Below are positions 22,723 through 34,623 of a stretch of DNA of 64,000 nt, one piece after another. Within the stretch, counting starts at the first letter, position 1. Every line of letters begins with the position of its first letter. The stretch comes from Ceraceosorus guamensis. Lineage: Eukaryota > Basidiomycota > Exobasidiomycetes > Ceraceosorales > Ceraceosoraceae. The position numbers and the translations under genes are program-made. Below the pieces are notes generated by a model. It had not been told where the DNA came from. It worked only from the letters and a program-made list of their open reading frames with translations, and made no database searches. Where the stretch lies: assembly GCF_003144195.1 (NCBI RefSeq), contig NW_020290062.1:1-64000 (forward strand), given 5' to 3'.

Positions 22723-24927
22723 TCATTCTTTTTCTTCCGTGCGTCTTTTCAAAATAGCCAAAGGTCCTATCGGCGCGGAGGACGCTTGTTCCGCGTCCGA
22801 TGTCCCTCTGCGTCTCTGTTCCTGCCCACGCTGTGCCTTTGCTCCGTTCTTTGCCTTTTTTTCTCCTCCCTGCGCATACGGCACACCTTGACCTTGTGCC
22901 TTCTGTTTAGCAGCATGCTGAGCTTTGCCAGATTTCGCCGCGAGCGCCTTGGGTCCCGTCGGGGTTGCGTGCGCTTCGGAAGGTCCATCAGCCGTGATCG
23001 GAGCGACGTGCTTGTCCTTCTTCTTGGAACGCCCTGCATCAGCTTTCGGACCCGTCGGCGGCGCTTGTTGAGTTTCATCCTTTGGTCGAGATGGACCCTG
23101 CGCTTGTGCCTTGCTGGTCGTCTTTGATTTGTCTTTCTTGGGTGTCGAGCCGACGCTCGAGGGTATCGCACTAGAGCTGGAATGTGTCGCCGCTTCCTTT
23201 TTTGATTTCTTTGGACCTTTCGGCGTGTCCAACTTGTTCTGGCTCGACGAAGGCGCGTGCCCAGAAGAGGAAGAGGAAGCGTGCGCTTGAGACTTCGACT
23301 TTTTGGAAGATGCAGAAGCGGCAGCTGCCGCTGCTGCGGCGGAGGCTTGTTGTGCTCGTAAATGATCTAATAACGGAGTCGTCTTTTTGACGTTTGCACC
23401 GGCGCTGGACGATTTGGACTGCAAGGCTTCGCCCGACAGAACGCTCGATGCACCTGTCGGAGATTTGGAATGTGTGAAGATTGCGTGGGCAGACGGAAAA
23501 ATCACATACGCGCGACTCACCCTGCTGATTTTCTTTGTCTGCAGCTTCACCTGCTCCTGCCGCTCCCGGATTCTCTAAAGCAGCAATGAAGCCTAGATAC
23601 GTCGCATCTGCAGAGGCAATCGTGAGCACGAAGACGATCCATTCAGCCAACTTGGTCCAATGCGTCCGACTCGGTAGCTTTCTCACACGCACCCTCGTCG
23701 ATCGTTCCCACTCTCGCGTCCGCCTTCTTAGCCTTTTCCATGCCAGGCACCTTTTGATTTGGTGCGAATTCCACAATCGCAGTGTACTCGTTGCCTAGAG
23801 TGCATTGGATGGAGCGCGGCTTAGCAGAAAGCGAGCAAAGAGGAGCAAAGTGGATGGTGGTTGGAGAAAAGAAGAGGAGGTCTTTGCGCACCTTTAGAGT
23901 CCCTAAAACCGTGACCATCGAAATTGCGATGAAACTCGACGAGGGCTTCGAGGGAAGTGAAGCGAATGTATGCGCGCGAGTGTCGATGTTGGACAGTGCG
24001 AGCGTCATTCAGGGTGCCTTGACGACTGAGGTGAACAGGGTGTGGCTGTCATCAGTTTGAATGATCGTACGCGCGTGCAACTTTCCGAAGTCGAATCGGC
24101 GCAAGTGCTCATGGCGCTTTCGCGCTGTGTTTTGGTGTCGTGCGACCCTCGCACCTTTTCGAGCACGCACACACGCACGCATGCACGCACGCACGCACGC
24201 ACGCCCGCACTCACCTCTCCTTGATCTTGCCCTCGACAAAGCGCTTCCACTCGATCGTCTGTTGCAGCGGCGTGTGCATCTGCCCCGCTTCTGCGCTCGT
24301 CTGACTGTTGATAACCTGCACATCCTCCAAGTCCCTCACCCAAGGTCTGACCACATTCCAAAATATTTCCTCAGGAAGATTAGGTGGCAGCCTCCTAACG
24401 ATCACTTTTAGCTTCTGTAGAGGAGCTTTGGAGCGAGATGCGCGATCTTTGTCCTTGTCCTTCTCTTTGTCCCTTTTGGACTTTGATTTGGACGATGGTT
24501 TCGATTTGGACTTTGATTTGGAGGTGTGGGGAGCGCTCTGCGTGTTCGGATTGGTTGGAGCAGATGCGGGTTGAAGTGTTGATTGCGCTTGGGATGCGAG
24601 TTGAGGAGACAAGGCTTGCGATTCTGCCTTTTGGGCTGCCGAGTTGGGGAGGTGGAGCTTGTTGTGCGAGTCGTGCTGCTTGCTCTTGCTCGTCTTTTCG
24701 CCTCTTCGATGCTTCCCATCCTTCGTCGTCGTCGTCTCCTCCTCTTCCTTTGAAGCTGCTGCCCTGTCCCCAGCTTCCAACATCTCCGACTTGTCCGCTA
24801 CGCTTGCACCTTTGCCCTTCGCATCCTTGTCCTTGTCACCCTTGTGGGTGTGACTGTGGGGTGGTCGTCTGCGCTTCTTGTCTTGGTTGGCTGAAGCGCT
24901 GGCAGCAGCTCCAGACCCAGACACAGA

Positions 24928-24959
<32 letters not shown>

Positions 24960-24969
24960 AAGCTGACAT
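22723..24969 (-). CDS. UPF3: Smg-4/UPF3 nonsense-mediated decay factor, 5 exons
   Basis: Exons 24215-24969, 23892-24025, 23693-23794, 23521-23607, 22723-23453; 602 residues, frame closes. UPF3 links the exon-junction complex or terminating ribosome to UPF2/UPF1 in nonsense-mediated mRNA decay. The Smg4_UPF3 RNP-like domain begins at LKVIVRRLPPNLPEEIFWNV (about 187), followed by RFVEGKIKE. Next come SRAYIRFTSLEALVEFHRNF, DGHGFRDSKGNEYTAIVEFA and PNQKVP, rebuilt across three introns. The segment GTIDEDATYLGFIAALENP matches the end of the family domain (about 320-350). The N-terminal 180 residues are Lys/Ser-rich, with nuclear-localisation-like KSKSKSK and KRDKEKDKDKD runs. The C-terminal 250 residues are disordered and basic; its last residues (ILKRRTEEKE) may be the EJC-binding tail, by inference. 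The promoter side faces the BRCT gene. Confidence 0.93.
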
Positions 24970-25590
24970 TGCACCGTTGGTGTGCCTTGAATGATGCCCG
25001 CCAGCAAAGAGAGACGAGAGGACAAGGTGGTGAATGCTTGCAAAGTCGACTCACGAAAGCGGCTATAATGTTTGAATCGAAGCGTGAACAGACAGACGGG
25101 CGCAGAACGGCGGCGCGTGCGTGCATGCATGCATCACACGCATGGATCTCTTGCGCGTCCCACTCTGATGACTCTTGACCGCCTTTGATGTTGATTCACG
25201 ATTGTGACATGTGACTTGTCCCGCGGGAACGCGACCCAAATACGCGCACAGCAGCAGCACGCGACAATCGAATCGTAAATCGTGAATCAACCGCTCCGAA
25301 GTGCATGTGCATCACGCGAATGACTTGAATGACAAAGCACGCGCGAGTCAGCGGACATCACTTCAAGAATCGATGCTGTCCATCCAAACACGCACCGACG
25401 CGACGAAGACTCGCGACTGGTTGCGTGATGACCATGATGCTATTCAGTGATTGTCATTCACGTGATTCATCGTTCATGGCATGTAGCATCCCCCACTTGC
25501 TTTCTCATCCCATCGCCATCCACGCTTGACTCTTGTACGGCAGCAGCAGTGGCAGTGGCAGTGGCAGTAGCGCCAGCATGGAAGGGACAA
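24970..25590. promoter_or_regulatory. divergent promoter space, UPF3 / BRCT gene
   Basis: About 620 bp between divergent starts. It contains TTGATTCACGATTGTGAC near 25192, ATCGTAAATCGTGAATCAAC near 25272 and CAGTGATTGTCATTCACGTG near 25447, all variants of the recurrent intergenic motif. Confidence 0.45.
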
Positions 25591-27781
25591 ATGTCAGCTA
25601 CCAATCGCACCACCACCACCACCACCGCATCTCGTCCGTGCAAGCCCATCAATGAGCGCAAGATCACCTCCCACTCTCGTCGACTCAACGTCCCTCATCG
25701 CGCCCAAAGAGTCCTGAGCAACCTCGAAGGATTTTATCCGAAAAGTGGACGAGATCTTGCAACAGGCCATGTCACCAAAGACGAGGCAAAGTCAAAGGCA
25801 AACGAAGGGGAAGAGGGGCGAAATGGTCGGAGCGAGGAGCGTGAAGAGCGAGAGGAGGGAGGGATGATGTTGGCTATACGAACGAATCGACGTGCGCCTG
25901 CGACGAGTGATTGGAGAAGATTTGGGAGGGAAAGGAGGGCAGCAGAGTTGCTAGGACAGTTACATGGACAGGGAAGGTCTGGAGAGAAGGCGAGGAGCTA
26001 CGCGTACAGGCCCAAACAGTCTCACTTGCAGTGGACACGATCTGAGCAGCAGCAGCTGACAGGCAATGCAGGTCCAAGCTCGATCAGAGGAGGGGACAAA
26101 GTGGTAGAGCACAATGCAGAGGGTGAGATCAACCCATCTAGTCAACCTGTTACTGTTACAAGGAGGGACTCGCTGCCAGCTGAGGTGGAAGGGATGTCCG
26201 AAGACGTGGAAGACGAAGAGGAGGATTGGTGGCGCAATTTGCCTTCGGAAGAGCAGATCATCAGCAGTGTTGCTCTTGCAGACGATTCTAAAGAAAGGTC
26301 GCTTCAAGACAGGGGTGCATCCATTGTCACGATGATGACTGATCAAGAGGTGCGAGCATCCCGGTCTGATGAGATCGATTCAAAAGAACCTCGCACCTCA
26401 AACACCGACGTCAAGATATTCGGTGCACCTCCAGTGCCGCTATTCTCAGCACGCGCAGCGACAGAAAGAGCATCGCTCACTTCCAGACAAGGCTTGAAGA
26501 GGAAGGATAATCCCCTGACCCATTTTCACCACGACAGCGTCGGTTTGAGGACAACGCACTATACGTGAGTCGTGCCTCTTTCATCCACTTCTCTACTCTA
26601 TCTGCACATTGGAGCTGACGCGATGCGCAACGTGGTGAACATATGTAGAACGTCATCGACGGGTCATCAGGTGTCCAATAGGTTAGGTCCCGGCGCACCC
26701 GGTGCCACTTGGTGGGATACGCGTTTGCAAAAACTTCGTTCACAAGCTTGCGAAGAGGAAAGCGATCTTTTCAAAGGTATCGTTGCCTACGTCAATGGCT
26801 TTACAGGAGCGAACACAACGCGAAGAGAAGTGGTGAGGTTATTGCAGATGCACGGTGCCAAAGTCGTGTGAGTTGCGGGGAATGGTGCGCCTCGCACTTG
26901 CAATTTCCAAAACAAACTTTTCCCTTGATCGCTCTTGAGTGGCGATTGACATTGTGCTGATGCTGCTTTGCGACTCTTTTGGAACGAACATGGGCCGAAA
27001 GCATCATGCCTTCAGCAAAGACGACGCACATTTTTACGGCCGCTTTCCTTTCCGCATCCAAAGCGCACAAGGTGCTTGTCAAAAGACGAGGCGGTCTAGG
27101 TCCCAAGATCCTGCACGTGCAATGGTGAGCTATTTGGCATACCTCTCGAGTGTCTTTTGCGTAGGAGCTTGAATAGCTCACTATCGTGTAGAAAATTTGC
27201 AACATTAAAGGGTGTTTGATAGTCTGGCGACAGATCCACCTCGTAGACAGACTGAGCACGTCTATTCCATCCTCAACCCTCCTACACGACACGAGGAAGC
27301 ATCTCAGCCGCACTCGCTCTCGACTGGATCGACATCCGCGCCCATGGCGTCTCATGGAGAGATGCGAAAGGCTGTGAAAAGGGTAGTGCCTGCTACTTTG
27401 ACAACCTTGCCCCATGCACCCGACGCGCGACAAGGAGCCTATAAAGCTCAAAGAAGCCTAGCGGACTTTATGGGTCCACCTGCGAAAGCGTCGACGTCTC
27501 AAGTCGCGCAGTTGCAGACTAGCAAGACGATAAAGCGAGAGCAAGAGCAGCAGCCAAAGTCGGTCGAAAAATGCACCTCTACTGCTGCTGCTGCTTCTGA
27601 TGCGACTCGGAACAAGGGGCGAACAAGCCAGCTGGCTGAATGTGGTCAGAGGAGAGGAGGTGGTGCGGACGAGCTATTGCGCGGAAAGGTTCGGACCGCG
27701 GAGAAGGGCGCTGGTGGGAGCGCCCTTGGGGCAAAAAGAGCAAAGATACAACTACCGGCATGGAGAATGCTCGGCAAGTAG
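25591..27781 (+). CDS. Rev1-like BRCT-domain protein lacking a polymerase domain, 4 exons
   Basis: Exons 25591-26564, 26649-26867, 27002-27124, 27211-27781; 628 residues. A single BRCT domain spans about 364-446: DLFKGIVAYVNGFTGAN, LLQMHGAKV, IMPSAKTTHIFTAAFLSASK and KILHVQWVFDSL, with the conserved BRCT tryptophan (439) split by the last intron. The YVNGFT element is the form seen in Rev1, where BRCT precedes a Y-family polymerase and contacts PCNA. A GPGAPGATWWDTR stretch just before it is also Rev1-like. However, the gene stops about 180 residues after the BRCT and no polymerase motifs are present. A degenerate PCNA-interaction motif QRSLADFM (519-526) follows in the tail. The tail is basic with a final KRAKIQLPAWRMLGK. 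It could be a stand-alone BRCT adaptor or a split Rev1. Confidence 0.85.
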
Positions 27782-28265
27782 AGCATCCGTTTGGCGAGAG
27801 AGAGAGAGATGAAGGAAGCATCATTGTAGCGATAGGCCGGAGCATTTGTAAAGGGACGCGCGCGCGCCCTCCTGCGAACTTTTGTATCTCGATTACCGTA
27901 CTGCGATCGCTTAATTTGGGGGCTTGGCACTGAATTTTTTTTTGCCGATGGAGAATGAAGTTGGGGCTTGGGATGCGACGGAAGGTGTGCGATGGAGATG
28001 GACGAGTCTCGGCTCTGCAAGCTGGTTGGAAGCCGCAATGATCGAGTCGCACAGTCGAACAGGGTTTCAAAAAAACAAATTCGGAAAAACTGAATTTGAC
28101 CTGCAAGAAAGCCGAGCAAACGAAATACTTGAAGCAGGGGGCCGAGCGGCTGCAGCAGTGTGCGTACGGAGCAAAGTGGAGCGTTACGTGCAGAAGAGGA
28201 AACGCCGTTTAGACTCTTTTCTGTACAAAGTCTCTTCGACGCGAGGTGCATGTTTGACGAAGCAT
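27782..28265. other. convergent intergenic spacer
   Basis: 3'-3' spacer between the BRCT gene and RNase T2. It contains a GA repeat near 27795-27808. Nothing else seen. Confidence 0.5.
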
Positions 28266-29444
28266 CTACAGGAGCTTGGGAACTGTGAGTATGGAAGCGA
28301 GCAGCGGGGTCGAGGATGAGATCAGCCTCGCAGGAATCATCGCGTATCCTCCAGAGACATCGATTGGCATGGAGAAATGATTGGGGTTTCTTTCTTGCTG
28401 CACTCACGGTACTGAACATCGCTCTTGCAGCTGCTCTTCGTCGTAGAGTTCGTAGGCTGGTACAAGCCGTGAATCAAGGGACCTCTAGTATGATAGTAGT
28501 ACCAAACTTCGCTGAGGGATGTGCCGTTCTTGTTGCAGCCGATGTACGGAACACCTCCATGCTTGCTCGTCAAGACATTTTGAATAGAGGCTAGAGGATA
28601 CGTCGTCGTGCTGGATGGAAGAATGGAGGCGGAAGCGAGCCAGTCGTAGGTTGGCACTGCTCCACACAAATGATATCCCTCATCAGCTCTCTCTTGCGGG
28701 CGACTTTTTGTTTGTGAGGGGAAGCAGGAAAAGAGAAGAAGAACTCACGCCTCTTGAATTGCCTAACAATCTCTTCGAAATAGCCCACCAGAGCAGCAGA
28801 AGTCTGGTTCATGCCGCGCGTAGGGATTTGACATTTTGCTCTCAAGGTGCTGAAACAGGTTCCGTGCTTGTTGTACTCGTGATCCCAGAAACTAGCATCA
28901 TCTCCCGAAATGTCCTTGTAGTAGGTGTTCATGTAGTTGAGCGTAGAAGGAGCGTACTGAGCCAATTGAGCTTTGATCTGAGCACCGTCGAATTCGGGAA
29001 TACCGCTGTCTTTTGTGCAGTATTGAGGGTAGGAACCATCGCTATACGACGAAGCAAAATGTGCGAGCAGCTGTCAGCAGGTCATGGCTTGCATATGTTC
29101 CCAAACTAACTCTTTCCCCTTTACCGGCTAGAGAAGTCCGGGACTCGCACGCACCAGTAGTCGGGCCACAATCCGTGAATGGTGAAGCTGTTGTTGGGTC
29201 CTTGTCCGACGTGAGAATTGCTGGTCCAGAATTGAGTGGCGAGGACCAATCCAGATTCTTTGAAACCGGCTTGCAGAGCTCCGTTGTAGCAGCACGTGCC
29301 GAAGGAGGTGGGGTCTACGACTGGATCTGCGGTGCAGGATAGCTTGGGAGCTGCTCGGACGCACGAGTAGGCATCTTGAGGAGCTGTTGGGCTGAGTGCG
29401 AACGCGCCCGAAGCGAGGGTGAGAGCGGAGAGGAGGAAGCGCAT
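28266..29444 (-). CDS. secreted ribonuclease T2, 4 exons
   Basis: Exons 29155-29444, 28749-29041, 28408-28656, 28266-28282; 282 residues. N-terminal signal peptide MRFLLSALTLASGAFA. RNase T2 cleaves single-stranded RNA via a 2',3'-cyclic phosphate. The first active-site segment is HGLWPDYC (90-97, catalytic His90), the second FWDHEYNKHGTC (148-159; His151, Glu152, Lys155, His156), so all catalytic positions are present. Multiple Cys at family positions (SC, SC, TCC, YC, TC, KC) suggest the usual disulfides. The first intron splits CAS I inside DY-C. The last exon is only 17 nt and supplies LPKLL, closing on the family's YLPK-type end. In the smut Ustilago maydis, secreted T2 RNases scavenge plant extracellular RNA; a similar role here is inference. 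Confidence 0.93.
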
Positions 29445-30734
29445 CGTGCGGAAGGAGTCGACTGGGTTGGGTGATGTGGCGCGAGCGAGGATGGGAAAGA
29501 GGGGGAAAGGAAGAGGTCGGCGGGGAAGAGAGGCGTGTCTACACTCTCTTTCCCCAGCGCACCTTATATGTTCTTCGACGAGGCCATCTTAGCAAGATGT
29601 TCGATTTGATTGCACATTGGCACGTACAGTGTACGTACGTTGGAAAGGAGGAGCCCCCCCCCCCCCATCCTGATCCGCGCTAAGGACGCATAAAACGTTG
29701 AGAAGAAGCCAGGCACGTTCGCCTCGGACCAAAGGCCGAAAGCTCCGCTTTCAAATTGCACAACATCCTGCCCTGCCGCCAATCAAGTTTCGAGCGCGTG
29801 GGTCGGGCATGTATACCGAGGTCACGATTCAAAAGCCACTTACTCGACTAGACTCTTGCTGAAGGCAGGCACCACAGCCATGCTGTTGGCGAGTCGGTAC
29901 CTGCGTTCAGCAAGTCAATCGTGTATCACAGAAGCAGAAGAGGGAAGAGGCACGTTGAGCGCGAAAGGAGGGGCCGAAGCGAGCAAGAAGTGAACGTGCT
30001 TGAGCGGGCAATCCTCCGATGTGCATGCGGTGTGATCGAACGGGGGGGAGGGCCTGCAGGTAGTGAATACGGTACAGTAGGTAGGTAGGTAGGTACATGC
30101 ACCCTTCAAGCACGCTAAGCAAGCAAGTCTGTGCTTGCTTATCGTGAGCGCAGGAACGAGTCGCAGCTAGGCGATTTGGTCGGAGTTTGAGTGGCTGCTG
30201 CGACGAAGAACGAGCTGATCCGGCCTCACCTTCCACAGTCACGAGTTTGCTCTCTTACACTGCCATCCACTCGAGCCTATGTGCAAATGGCTGCCTCCCC
30301 CTCTGTTCGTCGAAAAGGGCAAGAGGCAAGCTTACCCAAGTCGCGGACAAGACGCCAATCGGAAAGCAATCGTCATCAGATTCCCGCTAAAGAATGACGC
30401 TGCGCACAGGCTAGCACATAGGGGTGGGTTCAAGGCAACAAGACTATGGGCAAAAGAGTGGGTCAAGACTGGATTTTGGGGGGAAGGGGGATGGGAGATT
30501 GTTCGAAGCTGATCCTGTCTTCGTGGGGAATGACGAGGACGCTTTTAAGGAACGTGATGATGGAGAGAGCGTGGGGATTGGATGCATGAGCGTCGCTGGT
30601 GAGTCGCAAGCTGGCGGACGGAGCGGCGACATCGGCATCCGAATGGCCAATAGCATCCTTTTGAATCAGCACGTCAAGTACCGATGCTCTGAGAACGTCT
30701 TGAGAACGAAGCGAGATAGCCGCTGGATCATTCG
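29445..30734. other. intergenic, no gene seen
   Basis: About 1.3 kb upstream of RNase T2 and downstream of the Gly-rich gene. It contains a C run at 29655-29664 and a GTAG tetranucleotide repeat near 30079-30094. Open frames are short and overlap; none supported. Confidence 0.5.
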
Positions 30735-33700
30735 CTAAGGCCTTTGCTCGTCGTTGTGGCGAAGTAATCTGCTCTTGAGCAACTGTCGAGCCAAACCTCT
30801 CGTCTTGGGTCCTCGCTTGCCGAGCCAAGAAGTCCTTCCATACTCTTCGCGCTTGACAGGAGGTGTGCCGCTGGTCTCTTGGCCCGACTTTGTGTCTTTG
30901 CCGTCCGAAGCTTTGTATCCAGCAGTACTGCCGTCAGGTCCGCCAGCGCCTGACCCGCTTCCAGAACCTCCATTCGATCCGCCTCCCCCTCCTCCGCCTC
31001 CATTCGCATTTGCCAAACCACCACCACCGGCTGCAGCATGGCTGACCGTCTTTTGAGTAGTGTCTGCTTCGGCGTAGGGAAGATCGCCGCTGGAAGCGGA
31101 GCCGGAGCCGGTACCAGAGCCGCCACCGGCACCGCCGCCGGAACCACCACCACCACCGGCACCGCCTCCTGCTCCTCCTCCAGACCCTCCTCCGCCCGTT
31201 GAGCTAGATGGCTTGCTGTCGGAACTTCCCGTTCCAGATCCAGCTCCGCCACCGGCACCACCTCCAGCACCACCGCCTGATCCTTGACCTGTCGAACTAG
31301 TTGGCTTGCTGTCAGAAGTTCCAGCCCCAGTTCCAGCTCCACCGCCGGCACCGCCGCCTGATCCTTGACCGGTCGAGCTTGATGGCTTGTCGGTGCTTGA
31401 GCCATTGGCGCCGCTGGCACCGCCTGTCGCAGCATCGCCAGATGGACTAAAGGAGCTTGGACTGGAGCTGCTAGCACCGCCACCAGATGCTCCATCGGCG
31501 TTCTCGACCACACCTTCTTTGATGCCTTCTTCGTCGGGCAGGTACCAGGAAGCAATGTCGATCTTGCCTTCTTCCTTGAAGCCCAGCCAGCTGAAAGCGG
31601 CTGCGCTGAGGTCGGTAAAACCAGGTCCTCCGCAGCTTGGACATTGATCGACAACCTTGACGATGACTTGACGTCCTACGAGCTCTTTCGGAGTGGCAGT
31701 GCCGTTCGTCATGGTGCCAGCAAGACGCTGGATGACCAGGAATTTGCCGCAGTGAGCACCATTCTCGTACTGAGAGCCATCCAGTGCGCATGTAAAGTCC
31801 GTATCCTTGAACGCGCCAATCTGGCAGTTTCCGCCAGCGCTTTGACCCTGCGCGGAGCGAGTCGAGAAGGAGTCAGCAGACCAAGTCGTGCACGTTCGAG
31901 AACGCACGCCGCATTACCTACTCACCCAGAATGTTCCCTTGCCAGTAAATTGTTTGCCTTCCTTTTTGCCGGACCACGATCCTTTGGCGATGTCTTTGGG
32001 CGCGCAAGTGCCCCAGCCCCATGGAATCATGTCGTTTTCGTCCTTCTTGCATCCTGGACCGCCACCAGCGCTAGGAGTCGAAGTAGTATTGGTAGCGCCT
32101 GAGGTACTTCCTCCCGCACCTTGCGTAGTCGAATCTCCGGGGGTGCTGGAATCGCGAGATGGACTCGACGAGCTGGTGGAGGAAGGCGAAGTGTCGGTCG
32201 TACTTCCGCCAGCAGCGCCTCCGGCTGCTGCGCCAGCCGTCTTGCTCTTCTCTTCTTGGCTCTTATTGGACTCGCTGGTACTTCCACCCGAGCTGCTTCC
32301 ACCCGAGGAACCGGACTTTTCGGAGCCCGACTTTTCGCTCTCTTTGGTCTTCTGCTCGCCGCTCTTCTTGGACTCGGTCGTGCTGCTGTTCGTGTCGGTG
32401 CCGCTTGCAGAAGAACCTCCGCTCTCTTTGCTCTTCTGCTCGCCGCTCTTCTTCGTCTCGCTGCCGCTCGAACCCGTGTCGGTCGGGCTGGTGGAGGAAG
32501 GCGAAGTGCTGGGGCTAGTGGAGGATGGGGAGGAGCTACTCTTCTCCTGTTCCTTGCTCTGCTGCTCGCCGCTCTTGTTCGACTGGGATGTGCTGGACCC
32601 TACGTCGCTGGATGGGCTAGTCGAAGAAGGAGAAGTGCTAGATGGGCTGGTCGAAGGTGAAGAGCTGGTCGAGGTGCCGCTGCCGTAACCAGCACCGCTG
32701 CCTTGGCTGCTCTTCTCTCCAGAGCTCTTCGTGGTGTCGCTGCTGCTCCCGCCAGAGGCGCTTCCACCGCTCGTCTCTTTGGTCTTTTCGGCTTCTTTGC
32801 TCTTCTCCTCCCCGCTCTTTTTGGACTCGGACGAGCTTCCGCCAGTGCTGCTTCCGCCGCCACTTTCTTCCTTTTTCTTTTCGTGCTCNNNNNNNNNNNN
32901 NNNNNNNNNNNNNNNNNNNNNNNNNNNNNNNNNNNNNNNNNNNNNNNNNNNNNNNNNNNNNNNCGCTCTTCTTGGTGTCGGACGAGCTTCCACCGCTGCT
33001 GCTTCCGCCGCCACTTTCTTCCTTTTTCTTTTCGTGTTCCTCGCCGCTCTTTTTGGCTTCACCAGCGCTTGTGCTTGCGCCACCGCCAGCTCCTCCACCG
33101 ATCCCACCACCAGCTCCCCCACCGACGCCGCCTCCCGCTCCACCACCAGCTCCCCCACCGACGCCGCCTCCCGCTCCTCCACCTGCTCCTCCACCGATAC
33201 CGCCTCCCGCTCCACCACCAGCTCCTCCGCCGATCCCTCCTCCCTTGCCTCCTCCAGCGCCACCTCCACCGCCGATGCCTCCACCTGCGCCTCCGCCAAA
33301 TCCACCACCTGCTCCTCCTCCCGCGCCGCCTCCATGCTCCTTTTCTTTGTGCTCTTCGCATTCGCACTCCTCTTCTTTGTCGCTGCCTTCTTTCTTCTTG
33401 TAGCATGGTTTCTTCTGATCGGCCGCTGGACTTGCTCCTCCACCAGCTCCTGCGCCACCTCCAAAGCCACCTCCAGCACCTCCGCCAATACCTCCACCAG
33501 CACCGCCACCGTGACCGATCCCTCCTGCGGCGCCTCCACCGATACCTCCACCTGCTCCGTGACCAGCACCGGCCCCAGCTCCTCCGCCGAAGCCGCCGCC
33601 AGCACCTCCACCGATTCCGCCTCCTCCGCCAGGTGCGTGACCCGGTCCCCCTCCGTGGCCCCCGCCAGCACCTCCGCCGAAACCGCCTCCGGCACCTCCC

Positions 33701-34623
33701 CCTGCACCTCCCCCAGCGCCTCCTTTCTTGCCCTCCTCACAGCCAGCGCCTCCACCAGCTCCACCACCGGCGCCGTGACCAGCGCCACCTCCAGCACCTC
33801 CGCCTGCTCCGCCGCCGGGCTGCTGGCTATCATGGGCGAGGCCGCCAGGTCCTTTTCCACCTCCGGGTGCGCCGCCGGCTCCACCACCAATACCGCCACC
33901 CTTTCCACCACCGATACCACCACCAGCACCTCCCCCGATCCAACCGCCACCGCCAGCTCCGCCGCCAGCTCCGCCACCGCCGCCTTTACCGCCTCCGGCC
34001 CCGCCTCCGCAGCCACCGCCGCAAGAGCCGGCATGTGCATCTGACGAGCCAGTGTTGGCAGAGTTAGTCTTGGCAACACTGTGGCAAGACAGAAGAGAGG
34101 CAGCATGAGTCAACGTTCGCCGATAGATGCTTGCGTAATGTTCGGTGCTTTCAGCAATCGACACTCACGGCGTGCCACCACCACCACCGCCTCCTCCTCC
34201 ACCACCACCACCACCACCGCCGCCTCCACCTCCGCTGAAGCCTGCTTCACCGCTGGTGGTCGATGCGCCTCCACTGTTGGAGGCTGCATACGTTGGCGAA
34301 CGTAGGACGAGCTTTTGGTGATGTCCAAAGGAGCGACGACGCAAGTGGCTGACGGACTCGAGGTGGCCCGCTCTTGCGTCCAGGGGAGAGTTGGTGGATG
34401 GATCCGAAGCGATTTCGCTGCGATTCCACTCGGTCTGTTGGGACTGGGAACGAAGGTGGAGTTGTTCCTGCTGAGCGCTCGGACTGGTGCGAGCGTCTTG
34501 AAGAGAGATTGGCGAGGACTCGGAGGATGGAGTTGCGCGAGTGTCGACGGTGGAGAGCAGACATGCTACCGTGAGCACGCAGAGCAGCTGGCGCCAAGCA
34601 CCAGCACGGCGATCGACACGCAT
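30735..34623 (-). CDS. giant secreted Gly-rich protein with RlpA/expansin-like double-psi beta-barrel, 3 exons, interrupted by an N gap
   Basis: Exons 34170-34623 (donor at about 34168/9), 31926-34078, 30735-31847. Signal peptide at the start (RQLLCVLTVACLLSTVDTRA). Order after it: a 90-residue Ser/Gln linker; a poly-Gly run; CGGGCGGG; about 300 residues of GGGAGGG repeats broken by CYKKKEGSDKEEECECEE; then Ser/Lys/Glu repeats (ESKKSGEE-type and SPSSTSPS-type). Next come a CAPKDIAKGSW segment and a double-psi barrel (about FTGKGTFW-GQSAGGNCQIGA to ASWYLP). The barrel has the family's VDQCPSCGGPGFTDLSAAAF and NGAHCGKFLVIQ with paired cysteines. A second Gly/Ser tail ends basic. Such barrels occur in expansins, barwin and cerato-platanin-like wall proteins; the role is probably cell-wall or matrix, by inference. 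The frame changes across the 75-N gap, so the gap length is not real. Confidence 0.85.
32889..32963. other. assembly gap of 75 N inside the Gly-rich protein gene
   Basis: The codon frame before the gap (ending SSSDTKKS) and after it (EHEKKKEESGGGSS) differ, and almost the same block (EHEKKKEESGGG, SSG/STGGSSS) occurs on both sides. The gap therefore hides a tandem repeat of undetermined length. Confidence 0.95.

Noticed and set aside
31914-34106. Very long alternative frames on both strands across the Gly-rich gene
   Set aside because: Codon-level repetition of GGT/GGC/TCC leaves several frames open. Only the frame fitting the signal peptide exon and the barrel exon is used, plus the frame change at the gap.
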